Source: Azonexus sp.
Lineage (GTDB): Bacteria; Pseudomonadota; Gammaproteobacteria; Burkholderiales; Rhodocyclaceae
DNA length: 64,000 bases
NCBI GenBank assembly: GCA_017983615.1
Contig: JAGOBB010000003.1
Coordinates: forward strand, 173,156 to 237,155
Direction of reading: 5' to 3'
This document shows, one piece after another, positions 26,551 to 35,612 of this stretch (within the stretch, counting starts at the first letter, position 1; each line of letters begins with the position of its first letter). Below the pieces are notes generated by a model. The model saw only the letters and a program-made list of their open reading frames with translations, was not told the DNA's origin and made no database searches. Position numbers and translations under genes: made by a program.

Positions 26551-26961
26551 TCAAGTCGCGCTGACGATTTTCGTACCCGCCAAGCGGTCATGCAGGAACT
26601 GATGGTCTTTGTCGACCATGGCCCAAAACAGCCCGATGCCAAAACACATGACGCTCGGCCACGCGATCAGGTAACGCAATACAGCCTGTGCCGGGCGCAG
26701 TGGCGATCCGTCGGTATTGATCATGCGTAGTTTCCAGGTCTTCATCGGCAGCGTCTGGCCGCCATTGAGCCAGCACCAGACAAAATAGACCATCAGCAGC
26801 GCGACGACATGTAGCCACAAGCCTTTCGGGCCAATGCCCCAGCCAAAGCCCGACAATACGATCTGGGGTAGCAAAAAGCCGATGATAAGAATCGAGAAGA
26901 CGACGAGCGCCTCATAAAGCAAGCAGACGAGGCGTCGCTTGATACCGGAGATTGAGGGCAT
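26551..26961 (-). CDS. RDD family membrane protein
   Basis: The 136-residue protein has three hydrophobic helices. The RDD family hallmark is visible as GIKRRLVCLLYEALVV near the start and HDRLAGTKIV near the end. Function of these small membrane proteins is not known. The ATG at 26961 lies two bases before the DUF3106 stop, so the gene belongs to the sigma factor operon. Confidence 0.88.
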   Translation of the reverse strand: MPSISGIKRRLVCLLYEALVVFSILIIGFLLPQIVLSGFGWGIGPKGLWLHVVALLMVYFVWCWLNGGQTLPMKTWKLRMINTDGSPLRPAQAVLRYLIAWPSVMCFGIGLFWAMVDKDHQFLHDRLAGTKIVSAT

Positions 26962-26962
26962 G

Positions 26963-27493
26963 TTAGCGTAGCTGGGGGCCGGGAGGCGGCGCGGTGGTTG
27001 TGCCGGAAGCGGGAGCTGGTTCAACAGGCGTCGAGGGCCCAGGCGCAAGCAGCTTTGAGGATTTACTGCTGCTGCGGATACGGTCTTTCTCTTCTGCCGG
27101 CAGATTTGAGTAAGCATCCCATTTCTGCTTGACGAGTTGCTTCTGTTCCGGAGGCAGTTGCTTGAAATCCTTGTAGGTGTCCCTGACCTTCGCCCGCTCG
27201 ACAGGGCTGAGCTTGGCCCATTCGCGCATGCGTTCCTGAACGCGCTGCTGTTCGTCGGATTTCATGGCTGGATATCGCTCGGCGATGCCCAGCCACTTCT
27301 TCTTGTGAATGTTTTCCATCCCGTCCCAATCCTTGGCGAGCGGGGTGAGCGTGCCTTTCTGCTGAGGGGAAAGCTGACTCCAGCCCGGTTGCGGGGGCGT
27401 ACCAATGATCGCCGAGGTAGGAGGTGCGGCGAGAATCGTCGTGGACAGGGCGAAACTGAGGATCACTCCTCCAAGGAATCGTCTTTTAGCCAT
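26963..27493 (-). CDS. DUF3106 secreted protein
   Basis: The 176-residue protein has a signal peptide (cleavage probably after TILAA, residue 23). The mature part repeats a pattern in which WxxLSPxQ(K/R) or LP(P/A)E(Q/E)K precedes helices, as in GWSQLSPQQKGTL and WAKLSPVERAKV, the DUF3106 signature. The tail is proline- and alanine-rich. A periplasmic stress or chaperone-like role is often suspected because it is coupled to a sigma factor gene, but none is proven. Confidence 0.88.
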   Translation of the reverse strand: MAKRRFLGGVILSFALSTTILAAPPTSAIIGTPPQPGWSQLSPQQKGTLTPLAKDWDGMENIHKKKWLGIAERYPAMKSDEQQRVQERMREWAKLSPVERAKVRDTYKDFKQLPPEQKQLVKQKWDAYSNLPAEEKDRIRSSSKSSKLLAPGPSTPVEPAPASGTTTAPPPGPQLR

Positions 27494-27849
27494 TCGAAGA
27501 AATCGTTATCGAGAAAAGCCTCCGGCGGGAGGTCGTCAGCAAGGAGGGCGCTGTCGACCTCTTCAAGTTCGGTTACGTACTGGACGCTATGCCAGTAGAA
27601 GGAAATCCACATGCCTACCAACAGTGCCACGATGGCAAGCGCCTGTTTCAGATAAGGGATGTGCGCCCTGGGGATAGATGAGGTAAGCGTGCCGGCACCG
27701 GCGAAAATGAGTTCGCGAACGGTCTGCTTCTGTCTGGAGATTGCGAGGTGACGAGCAGCCTCCAGCCGCCGCGACGCGGCAGGTGGAATATCATTCAGTC
27801 CGTGGTTCAGCGCTTGCCGAACGCGATATGCATAACGTTCTTCGTTCAT
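27463..27849 (-). CDS. DUF3619 protein, probable anti-sigma-like partner
   Basis: The 128-residue protein has an N-terminal cytoplasmic part (MNEERYAYRVRQALNHGL), one membrane helix at about 67-87 and a short acidic C-terminal tail. Position directly after a sigma factor gene, with a 4-base ATGA overlap, and one membrane span resemble an anti-sigma factor. That role is my inference from the context. Its 3' end overlaps the DUF3106 start by 31 bases. Confidence 0.88.
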   Translation of the reverse strand: MNEERYAYRVRQALNHGLNDIPPAASRRLEAARHLAISRQKQTVRELIFAGAGTLTSSIPRAHIPYLKQALAIVALLVGMWISFYWHSVQYVTELEEVDSALLADDLPPEAFLDNDFFEWLKDDSLEE

Positions 27850-28424
27850 AGCTTTATACCTTTTGCCGACAACGCGATTGCGAGCGTGTGGGTGGCGCGT
27901 GAGCAATGGGTTTTGACACTGCCTTCCGAACAACCCATCGCTGCTGCAGTCTCGGCTACATCCATGTCTTCCCAATAACGCATGAGGAAGGCTTCTCGTT
28001 GACGTAGAGGTAGTTTTTTTATTTCGTCTTCGATGAGATTCAGGGTCTGGGCTTGCAGCAGCTTGCTTTCCGGGGTTTTTGGGCCGGCTTCGTCTTCGTC
28101 GGCAGCCAAGGTTTCAAGCGGATCGTAGTCTTCGTCGTCGTCCGGCGAAAATGCCGAGAGCAGCGTCGTCCACATCGAGCGAACCTTGCTGCGACGATAG
28201 TAGTCGCGAATCGTATTCTGCAGGATCCGCTGGAAGAGCATCGGGTACTCATCATCCGGGCGATCCCCATACTTTTCCGCCAGTTTCAGCATGGCATCCT
28301 GGACGATGTCCAGGGCAGCCTCTTCGTCGTGAACGGCAAACATGGCTTGCTTGAACGCACGACGCTCGACGGCTTCAAGAAAGCAGGAAAGTTGTTGGGG
28401 CGATGCCAGGGTGTTTTCTTTCAA
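27846..28424 (-). CDS. RNA polymerase sigma factor, ECF type
   Basis: The 192-residue protein has sigma region 2 (FKQAMFAVHDEEAALDIVQDAM, here in two pieces around residues 24-45) and region 4 (LPLRQREAFLMRYWEDMDV and GCSEGSVKTHCSRA). An acidic linker of about 40 residues lies between them. The operon sigma-DUF3619-DUF3106-RDD is tightly overlapped and is widespread in betaproteobacteria. The gene is divergent from ilvB, with 102 bases between. Confidence 0.92.
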   Translation of the reverse strand: MKENTLASPQQLSCFLEAVERRAFKQAMFAVHDEEAALDIVQDAMLKLAEKYGDRPDDEYPMLFQRILQNTIRDYYRRSKVRSMWTTLLSAFSPDDDEDYDPLETLAADEDEAGPKTPESKLLQAQTLNLIEDEIKKLPLRQREAFLMRYWEDMDVAETAAAMGCSEGSVKTHCSRATHTLAIALSAKGIKL

Positions 28425-28447
28425 AAGGCCTTGAGCATTATGGGGAT

Positions 28448-28500
28448 ATGCCGGGAAACCTTGACCGATAAGGGGCGGTCGATTAAGGTTACGCCCTTTT
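28448..28500 (+). promoter_or_regulatory. Possible attenuator in the ilvB leader
   Basis: Two hairpins compete. The first pairs AACCTTGACCG (28457-28467) with CGGTC plus AAGGTT (28476-28490, one bulge). The second pairs GGGCG (28473-28477) with CGCCC (28492-28496) and is followed by TTTT. A 7-codon mini-frame (MPGNLDR) starts at 28448 and stops inside the first hairpin. It is not rich in Ile, Val or Leu, so classical attenuation is uncertain. Confidence 0.35.
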
Positions 28501-28526
28501 AGGCAATAGCTTTTTTGGGCTCAAGA

Positions 28527-30227
28527 ATGATGATCAGCGGTGCGGAAATTGTAATCAGGTGCCTGCAAGAAGAAAAGGTTGATTGTGTATTCGGTTACCC
28601 GGGTGGTTCCGTTTTGCACATTTACGACGCACTTTTCAAGCAGGATCAGGTCAAGCATATTCTGGTTCGGCACGAACAGGCAGCTGTTCATGCTGCGGAT
28701 GCCTATTCACGTTCGTCGCAGAAAGTTGGCGTTGCCCTGGTGACCTCAGGGCCGGGCGTCACCAATACCGTGACTGGCATTGCCACCGCTTATATGGACT
28801 CCATCCCGATGGTCGTGCTGACCGGCCAGGTGCCGACCCAGTACATCGGCCAGGATGCCTTCCAGGAGTGCGATACGGTTGGTATCACGCGCCCGTGCGT
28901 CAAGCACAATTTCTTGGTCAAGGATGTCAAGGATCTCGCGGTAACGATCAAGAAGGCTTTCCATATTGCGGCGACCGGTCGTCCAGGCCCCGTGGTGGTC
29001 GATATCCCGAAGGATATTACCGCCCAGATGTGCGAGTTCGATTATCCGAAGACAATTCAGATGCGCTCCTATAACCCCGTGGTCAAGGGGCATCTGGGGC
29101 AGATCAAGAAGGCCGTGCAGATCCTGCAGGAAGCCAAGCGTCCGATCATCTACACCGGTGGTGGTGTGATCCTTTCAGATGCCGCCGAGAAGCTGACCCA
29201 GCTGGCGCGCAAACTGAATTTCCCGGTGACCAATACCCTGATGGGCCTTGGCGGCTACCCTGCGACTGACCGGCAATTCGTCGGCATGCTGGGCATGCAC
29301 GGCACGTTCGAAGCCAACAACGCGATGCATTACGCCGACGTGATCCTGGCCATCGGCGCCCGCTTCGATGACCGCGTGATCGGTAACCCTGAGCATTTCG
29401 GTGAAGAAAAGCGTCGCGTCATTCATATCGACATCGATCCATCATCCATTTCCAAGCGCGTCAAGGTCGATGTGCCCATCGTCGGAAATGTCCCGGATGT
29501 GCTCGATGAAATTCTCAAGCTGATGGATGGCGGTTTCAAGGCCGATCCTGAAGTCGCTGACTGGTGGAAGCAGATCGAGGAATGGCGTGGCCGCGATTCC
29601 CTACGCTACAAGCAATCCTCGCACATCATGCCGCAGTACGTGATCGAGAAACTCTACGAAGTGACCGGGGGCGACGCCTTCGTCACCTCGGACGTCGGCC
29701 AGCACCAGATGTTTGCTGCCCAGTACTACAAGTTCGACAAGCCGCGCCGCTGGATCAACTCCGGTGGTCTGGGCACCATGGGCGTCGGCCTGCCTTATGG
29801 CATGGGCGTCCTGATGGCCAATCCGGATGTGCCGGTCGCTTGCGTGACGGGCGAGGGTTCCATCCAGATGTGTATCCAGGAGCTGTCGACCTGCAAGCAG
29901 TATGGTCTCCCGGTCAAGATCATCAACCTGAACAACGGCATGCTCGGCATGGTCCGCCAGTGGCAGGAAATGTTCTATTCGAAGCGCTATTCTCAGTCCT
30001 ACGTCACTTCGCTGCCCGATTTCGTCAAGCTGGCCGAAGCCTACGGTCACGTCGGCATGCGTATTGAAAAGCCGGAAGATGTTGAGCCGGCGCTGCGCAA
30101 GGCCTTTACCGAACACAAGGATGATCTGGTGTTCATGGATTTCATCATCGATCCGGGCGCCAACGTCTTCCCGATGGTGGCGGCTGGCAAGGGCCTGACC
30201 GAAATGATCCTCGCCGAAGATCTATAG
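28527..30227 (+). CDS. ilvB: Acetolactate synthase, large (catalytic) subunit
   Basis: This TPP enzyme condenses pyruvate with pyruvate or 2-ketobutyrate, the first common step to valine, leucine and isoleucine. The 566-residue protein has the catalytic glutamate at position 50 (VRHEQAAVHAADAYSR), a GARFDDRVIGN flavin-domain segment, and the TPP motif from GEGSIQ to NLNN. I chose ATG 28527; an upstream TTG in frame at 28515 is less likely. It heads the operon ilvB-ilvN-ilvC. Confidence 0.97.
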   Translation: MMISGAEIVIRCLQEEKVDCVFGYPGGSVLHIYDALFKQDQVKHILVRHEQAAVHAADAYSRSSQKVGVALVTSGPGVTNTVTGIATAYMDSIPMVVLTGQVPTQYIGQDAFQECDTVGITRPCVKHNFLVKDVKDLAVTIKKAFHIAATGRPGPVVVDIPKDITAQMCEFDYPKTIQMRSYNPVVKGHLGQIKKAVQILQEAKRPIIYTGGGVILSDAAEKLTQLARKLNFPVTNTLMGLGGYPATDRQFVGMLGMHGTFEANNAMHYADVILAIGARFDDRVIGNPEHFGEEKRRVIHIDIDPSSISKRVKVDVPIVGNVPDVLDEILKLMDGGFKADPEVADWWKQIEEWRGRDSLRYKQSSHIMPQYVIEKLYEVTGGDAFVTSDVGQHQMFAAQYYKFDKPRRWINSGGLGTMGVGLPYGMGVLMANPDVPVACVTGEGSIQMCIQELSTCKQYGLPVKIINLNNGMLGMVRQWQEMFYSKRYSQSYVTSLPDFVKLAEAYGHVGMRIEKPEDVEPALRKAFTEHKDDLVFMDFIIDPGANVFPMVAAGKGLTEMILAEDL

Positions 30228-30247
30228 AGCGGGGAAGGAAAAAGAAT

Positions 30248-30739
30248 ATGCGACACATCATTTCCATCCTGATTGAAAACGAAGCCGGGGCCCTGTCCCG
30301 CGTGGCCGGGCTGTTCTCCGCCCGTGGCTACAACATCGAATCGCTGACCGTGGCGCCGACGGAAGACCCGTCGCTGTCGCGGATGACCATCCTGACCTCG
30401 GGTTCCGACGAGGTGCTTGAACAGATCACCAAGCAGCTCAACAAGCTGGTTGATGTGGTCAAGGTGGTCGATCTCTCCGAAGCTGCGCATGTCGAGCGCG
30501 AACTGATGCTGATTAAGGTTCGCGCTACCGGCAAGGATCGCGAAGAGATGAAGCGTATGGCCGACATTTTCCGTGGCCGTATCATCGATGTCACGGAATC
30601 GACCTATGTTATCGAGCTGACCGGTGCAAGCTCCAAGCTCGACTCCTTCATCGCTGCGCTCGATGCAGGCCTGATTCTCGAAACCGTCCGTACCGGTGTC
30701 TGTGGCATCGGTCGCGGCGATCGTGTGCTTAAAGTCTAA
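30248..30739 (+). CDS. ilvN: Acetolactate synthase, small (regulatory) subunit
   Basis: The 163-residue protein has an N-terminal ACT domain (MRHIISILIENEAGALSRV, then GLFSARGYNIESLTVAPTED) that binds valine for feedback inhibition, and a C-terminal ILVD-associated half. It follows ilvB by 20 bases with an AGGAAA ribosome site. The gene is also named ilvH in some genomes. Confidence 0.97.
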   Translation: MRHIISILIENEAGALSRVAGLFSARGYNIESLTVAPTEDPSLSRMTILTSGSDEVLEQITKQLNKLVDVVKVVDLSEAAHVERELMLIKVRATGKDREEMKRMADIFRGRIIDVTESTYVIELTGASSKLDSFIAALDAGLILETVRTGVCGIGRGDRVLKV

Positions 30740-31780
<1,041 letters not shown>

Positions 31781-31798
31781 TTGGCTTGTCGCTGGCTC

Positions 31799-31865
31799 GG
31801 TAGCGCGTCGTTGCTTACGCTTGCCGTACTAACGTACTGTCTGCGCGTGCGCGCCTAGCGCTACC
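31799..31865. repeat. Extended stem-loop element after ilvC
   Basis: GGTAGCGC and GCGCTACC pair over 67 bases and enclose smaller dyads such as GTACTAACGTAC. Similar structured, non-coding blocks are often found between genes in proteobacteria, so this may be a member of a genome repeat family. One copy is seen here. Confidence 0.5.
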
Positions 31866-31873
31866 TTCGCTTT

Positions 31874-31908
31874 GGGCGGTGTGGGAGACTACACCGCCCT
31901 TGTTGTTT
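31874..31908 (+). terminator. Rho-independent terminator of the ilv operon
   Basis: GGGCGGTGT and ACACCGCCC pair perfectly around eight bases and are followed by TTGTTGTTT. It stands about 95 bases after the ilvC stop, before pssA. Confidence 0.8.
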
Positions 31909-31965
31909 GCGGATTTTGACGGCACCGGGTGTATCCTTTTCCGGTTGCCCCTTCAATTGAGAACC

Positions 31966-32718
31966 ATGACCGAACTCAAGCCCCGAAAAGCGCTGTTCAA
32001 CCCGGAAGTCAAGCGGCGCGGCATTTACGTGCTGCCCAACCTGTTCACAACGGCTGCCTTGTTCGCCGGGTTTTTTGCCATCGTTCAGGCGATGCAGGGT
32101 GATTTCGAGCGGGCGGCGATGGCGATCTTCATTGCCATGGTCCTAGACGGACTTGATGGTCGAGTAGCCCGCCTGACACATACCCAGTCAGCCTTTGGCG
32201 CGGAATACGACTCCTTGTCCGACATGGTCAGTTTCGGTGCTGCGCCAGCGCTGGTCATGTACGAGTGGGCATTGCGCGATCTCGGTCGGCTGGGCTGGAT
32301 CGCCGCCTTCATTTACTGCGCCGGTGCGGCCTTGCGCCTGGCGCGGTTCAATACGACGCTGGAAGTGATGGACAAGCGCTTTTTCCAGGGCCTTCCTTCA
32401 CCTGCGGCAGCGGCGCTGGTGGCCGGGCTGGTCTGGGTCATGATCACGTCCGGGGTGGCCGGCAACGACGTGCGCTGGCTGGCCTGCGTGCTGACGATCT
32501 TTGCCGGGGTGACGATGGTTTCCAACATTCGTTACTACAGTTTCAAGGACATCAACCTGAAGAAGAGCGTTCCGTTTTTTGTCATTGCGGCCATCGCTCT
32601 GGGTTTTGCGCTGGTTGCCTACAGCCCTGAGATTGCCTTGTTCGGGTTTTTTGTCGTTTATGGTTTGTCTGGCTACGTGCAGGCTGCGCTCGGTCTGATG
32701 AAGCGCAGGGCCCAGTGA
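31966..32718 (+). CDS. pssA: CDP-diacylglycerol--serine O-phosphatidyltransferase
   Basis: The enzyme makes phosphatidylserine, the precursor of phosphatidylethanolamine, in the inner membrane. The 250-residue protein carries the CDP-alcohol phosphotransferase motif [20 protein letters not shown] followed by YDSLSD, with all metal and substrate aspartates, and several membrane helices. The ATG at 31966 was preferred because the longer frame would begin in the terminator. It lies 16 bases before leuA. Confidence 0.96.
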   Translation: MTELKPRKALFNPEVKRRGIYVLPNLFTTAALFAGFFAIVQAMQGDFERAAMAIFIAMVLDGLDGRVARLTHTQSAFGAEYDSLSDMVSFGAAPALVMYEWALRDLGRLGWIAAFIYCAGAALRLARFNTTLEVMDKRFFQGLPSPAAAALVAGLVWVMITSGVAGNDVRWLACVLTIFAGVTMVSNIRYYSFKDINLKKSVPFFVIAAIALGFALVAYSPEIALFGFFVVYGLSGYVQAALGLMKRRAQ

Positions 32719-32734
32719 TTTCTCGGAGCAGAAT

Positions 32735-34276
32735 ATGAAGCAGCACCTTGTTATTTTCGATACAACGCTGCGTGACGGTGAGCAGAGTCCCGGCGCATCG
32801 ATGACCAAGGAAGAAAAAATCCGCGTTGCGCGGCAACTGGAAAAGATGCGGGTCGACGTGATCGAGGCCGGTTTCGCAGCGGCTTCGCCCGGTGATTTCG
32901 ACGCCATCCAAGCAATTGCGCAAACTATCAAGGATTCGACGGTGTGTTCGCTGGCACGGGCCAGCGAGAACGATATTCGCCGTTCCGGCGAAGCGATCAA
33001 GCTGGCGAAGTCGGGACGCATCCATACCTTTATCGCAACCTCTCCGATTCACATGGAGAAAAAACTCCGCATGTCGCCGGATCAGGTGGTCGAGCAGGCG
33101 ATCAAGGCGATTGGCTGGGCACGCGAGTATACCGACGACATCGAGTTTTCTGCTGAAGATGCCGGGCGTTCCGAGCTGGATTTCCTCTGCCGTATCTTCG
33201 AGGAAGTGATCAAAGCCGGTGCGACGACGATCAATGTGCCGGATACCGTCGGCTACAACATTCCCTTTCAATACGCCGAAACCATGCGCCAGTTGATCGA
33301 GCGGGTGCCGAATTCAGATAAGGTCGTTTGGTCGGTGCATTGCCACAACGACCTCGGATTGGCGGTTTCAAATTCCCTCGCCGCAGTGCTGGCCGGTGCC
33401 CGTCAGGTCGAGTGCACGATCAACGGCCTGGGCGAGCGGGCCGGCAACGCCTCGCTGGAAGAAGTGGTGATGGCCGTGCGGACTCGTGCTGATGTTTTCC
33501 CCGTCGAGACGCGGATCGATGCTACGCAGATCGTACCGGCATCGAAACTGGTGTCGCAGATTACCGGCTACCCGGTGCAGCCGAACAAGGCGGTGGTCGG
33601 TGCCAATGCCTTCGCGCACGAGTCAGGCATCCATCAGGATGGCGTGCTGAAACACCGCGAAACCTACGAGATCATGCGCGCGCAGGACGTCGGCTGGAGC
33701 CAGAACAAGCTCGTCCTCGGCAAGCATTCCGGTCGCAATGCCTTCAAGACCCGCCTGCAGGAGCTCGGCATCGAACTGGAGAGCGACGAAGCGTTGAATG
33801 CTGCATTTGCCCGCTTCAAGGAACTGGCGGACCGCAAGCATGAAATCTTCGACGAAGACCTGCATGCCCTGGTCTCGGACGAGGTCGTGACACCGGAACA
33901 GGAACATTACAAACTGCTTTACTCGCATGTCTGTTCGGAAACCGGCGAAATGCCGCACGCCAAGGTGATCCTCAGCGTCGGCGGGGTCGAGCACAAGGGC
34001 GAGGCGGATGGCGGCGGACCGGTCGATGCGACCTTCAAGGCCATCGAAAGCATTGTCGGCAGCGGTGCCGAACTGCTGCTCTATTCGGTCAACGCCATCA
34101 CCACCGGGACCGATGCCCAGGGCGAGGTCACCACGCGCCTATCCAAGGCTGGCCGAATCGTCAATGGCAACGGCGCGGATACAGACATCGTGATCGCCTC
34201 GGCACGCTCCTACCTGAATGCCCTGAACCGCCTGCATTCGTCGCTGGACAAGGTCAAGGCGCAAGGCGACGTTTGA
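32735..34276 (+). CDS. leuA: 2-Isopropylmalate synthase
   Basis: This is the committing enzyme of leucine synthesis, joining 2-ketoisovalerate and acetyl-CoA. The 513-residue protein has the catalytic start [15 protein letters not shown], the metal-binding HCHNDLGLA, and the C-terminal leucine-binding regulatory domain (from about residue 390). Pathway genes ilvBNC lie just upstream, and pssA separates them, a common betaproteobacterial order. Confidence 0.98.
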   Translation: MKQHLVIFDTTLRDGEQSPGASMTKEEKIRVARQLEKMRVDVIEAGFAAASPGDFDAIQAIAQTIKDSTVCSLARASENDIRRSGEAIKLAKSGRIHTFIATSPIHMEKKLRMSPDQVVEQAIKAIGWAREYTDDIEFSAEDAGRSELDFLCRIFEEVIKAGATTINVPDTVGYNIPFQYAETMRQLIERVPNSDKVVWSVHCHNDLGLAVSNSLAAVLAGARQVECTINGLGERAGNASLEEVVMAVRTRADVFPVETRIDATQIVPASKLVSQITGYPVQPNKAVVGANAFAHESGIHQDGVLKHRETYEIMRAQDVGWSQNKLVLGKHSGRNAFKTRLQELGIELESDEALNAAFARFKELADRKHEIFDEDLHALVSDEVVTPEQEHYKLLYSHVCSETGEMPHAKVILSVGGVEHKGEADGGGPVDATFKAIESIVGSGAELLLYSVNAITTGTDAQGEVTTRLSKAGRIVNGNGADTDIVIASARSYLNALNRLHSSLDKVKAQGDV

Positions 34277-34292
34277 TTCGCCGGCGCCCCGC

Positions 34293-34330
34293 AAAAGCCG
34301 CTTCAGTTGGTCTGGGCGGCTTTTTCTTCT
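34293..34330 (+). terminator. Terminator of leuA
   Basis: AAAAGCCGC and GCGGCTTTTT form a stem around about 14 bases and are followed by more T and C. It overlaps the end of the opposite-strand DUF2069 gene. Confidence 0.65.
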
Positions 34331-34671
34331 TTGGGGGCGCGGGTAGCGCGCACGAACAGGATCGCCGAGACGAACACGATCAGCGCCAGCACGGTTTCAC
34401 CGACCGCCAGCCATTGCGACAGCCCGCTATCGCTGGTCGAACGCAGCAGCCCTTCCATCAGGTAGAACTGGATGAACAGCGACAGCCATTTGTAGGTGTA
34501 GCGCTTGCCGCGCAGGATGCCGAACAGCGCCGGCAGCAGGAAGGCGGCTTTCAAGGTCATCCACGAGCCGCCGGGCTTGAGCGGCGCCAGCCAGCCCTCC
34601 CAGGCCAGGCAAAGGAAGATCAGCGCGATGAGGCTGGCGCTGGCAGCGATCTGGTAGCGGGTAAATGTCAC
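34303..34671 (-). CDS. DUF2069 inner-membrane protein
   Basis: The 122-residue protein is almost entirely made of four membrane helices. It shows the DUF2069 segments WEGWLAPLKPGGSWMTLKA and RGKRYTYKWLSLFIQFYLMEG. No function is known for the family. It is convergent with leuA and divergent from the YihY gene. Confidence 0.88.
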   Translation of the reverse strand: MTFTRYQIAASASLIALIFLCLAWEGWLAPLKPGGSWMTLKAAFLLPALFGILRGKRYTYKWLSLFIQFYLMEGLLRSTSDSGLSQWLAVGETVLALIVFVSAILFVRATRAPKEEKAAQTN

Positions 34672-34778
34672 GGTCGGCTCGTTTTTTTGGCCAAAATTGA
34701 AATCTGCCCGGTTGGCGCATATGCATGGCCGGAGCGGAGGGGAAGGATATCTGGCATGGTCGGCTATTATACGGCCCC

Positions 34779-35612
34779 ATGCCTTCGCCCTCCCGAACCC
34801 GCAACCGTCATTCGAAACAGACGGGCACCTTGACCATATTCCGTCGCTTTCACAGCGAGAACATGATGCAGACCAGTGCCGCGCTGGCCTTCACGACGCT
34901 GATGGCCCTGGTACCGCTGGTCGCTGTTGTCCTCTCGGTGGCACATGCCGTGCCCTTCCTTGACGTACTGGTGGCGAGGCTCGACCTGCTGATACGCGAA
35001 GCCTTGTTGCCGGCTGGTGCGGCCGTGGCAATTGCCGGCAATATCGGCAAGTTCTCGCACAAGGCGCAGCAGTTGACCCTGGCCGGTATTGCGGTCCTCG
35101 GCGTGACGGCATTCCTGCTGATGAATACCATCGAGCGGGCATTCAATCATCTCTGGCAGGTGAAGCCGCGGCCGCTGCTCGCCCGCCTTCGACTTTACGC
35201 GTTCGTGATGGCCGTCTGGCCGTTCGTGCTGGGGGCGGTGGCCGGTGCCATGTCGTTTGCCGTGACGACCTCGCTTGGCTTGTTCGACGAGCCAGTCTGG
35301 TTTCGCCGGATGGCCCTGAAGGGGGTCGCCGTGCTGCTCCTTGGCATGTTCTTGTCGTTTCTCTACTACGCTGTGCCAAATGCCGAGGTTTCGCGCCGTG
35401 CGGCTCTGACTGGCGGCGTATTTGCGACGCTGTCATTCGCTGCCATGCAGAAAATATTCGAGTTGTTTCTGGTCAGTTCCGCGATGCTAAAAAGCATCTA
35501 CGGTGCCTTTGCAGTTTTTCCCGTCTTCCTGGTGTGGCTGCATTTTTCCTGGGCCGTCGTCCTGTTCGGTGGCCTGCTTGCCGCTAGCGTGTCTCGTCCG
35601 GGGAAACGCTGA
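34779..35612 (+). CDS. YihY family inner-membrane protein
   Basis: The 277-residue protein has six hydrophobic helices and typical YihY/BrkB signatures: ALAFTTLMALVPLVAV, FLLMNTIERAFNHLW and IYGAFAVFPVFLVWL. The older ribonuclease BN name for the family is wrong. It probably acts as a membrane transporter of unknown substrate. ATG 34779 was chosen as the first start after the divergent promoter region; the last 29 bases overlap the end of the next gene on the other strand. Confidence 0.9.
   Translation: MPSPSRTRNRHSKQTGTLTIFRRFHSENMMQTSAALAFTTLMALVPLVAVVLSVAHAVPFLDVLVARLDLLIREALLPAGAAVAIAGNIGKFSHKAQQLTLAGIAVLGVTAFLLMNTIERAFNHLWQVKPRPLLARLRLYAFVMAVWPFVLGAVAGAMSFAVTTSLGLFDEPVWFRRMALKGVAVLLLGMFLSFLYYAVPNAEVSRRAALTGGVFATLSFAAMQKIFELFLVSSAMLKSIYGAFAVFPVFLVWLHFSWAVVLFGGLLAASVSRPGKR

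Noticed and set aside
30043-30060. A near match to the repeat core in ilvB (CTACGGTCACG)
   Set aside because: It matches only part of the core, has no phased A-tract, and encodes conserved ilvB sequence.
35495-35512. CATCTACGGTG in the YihY gene as a degenerate repeat copy
   Set aside because: The core differs at several positions and no A-tract follows on the correct side.
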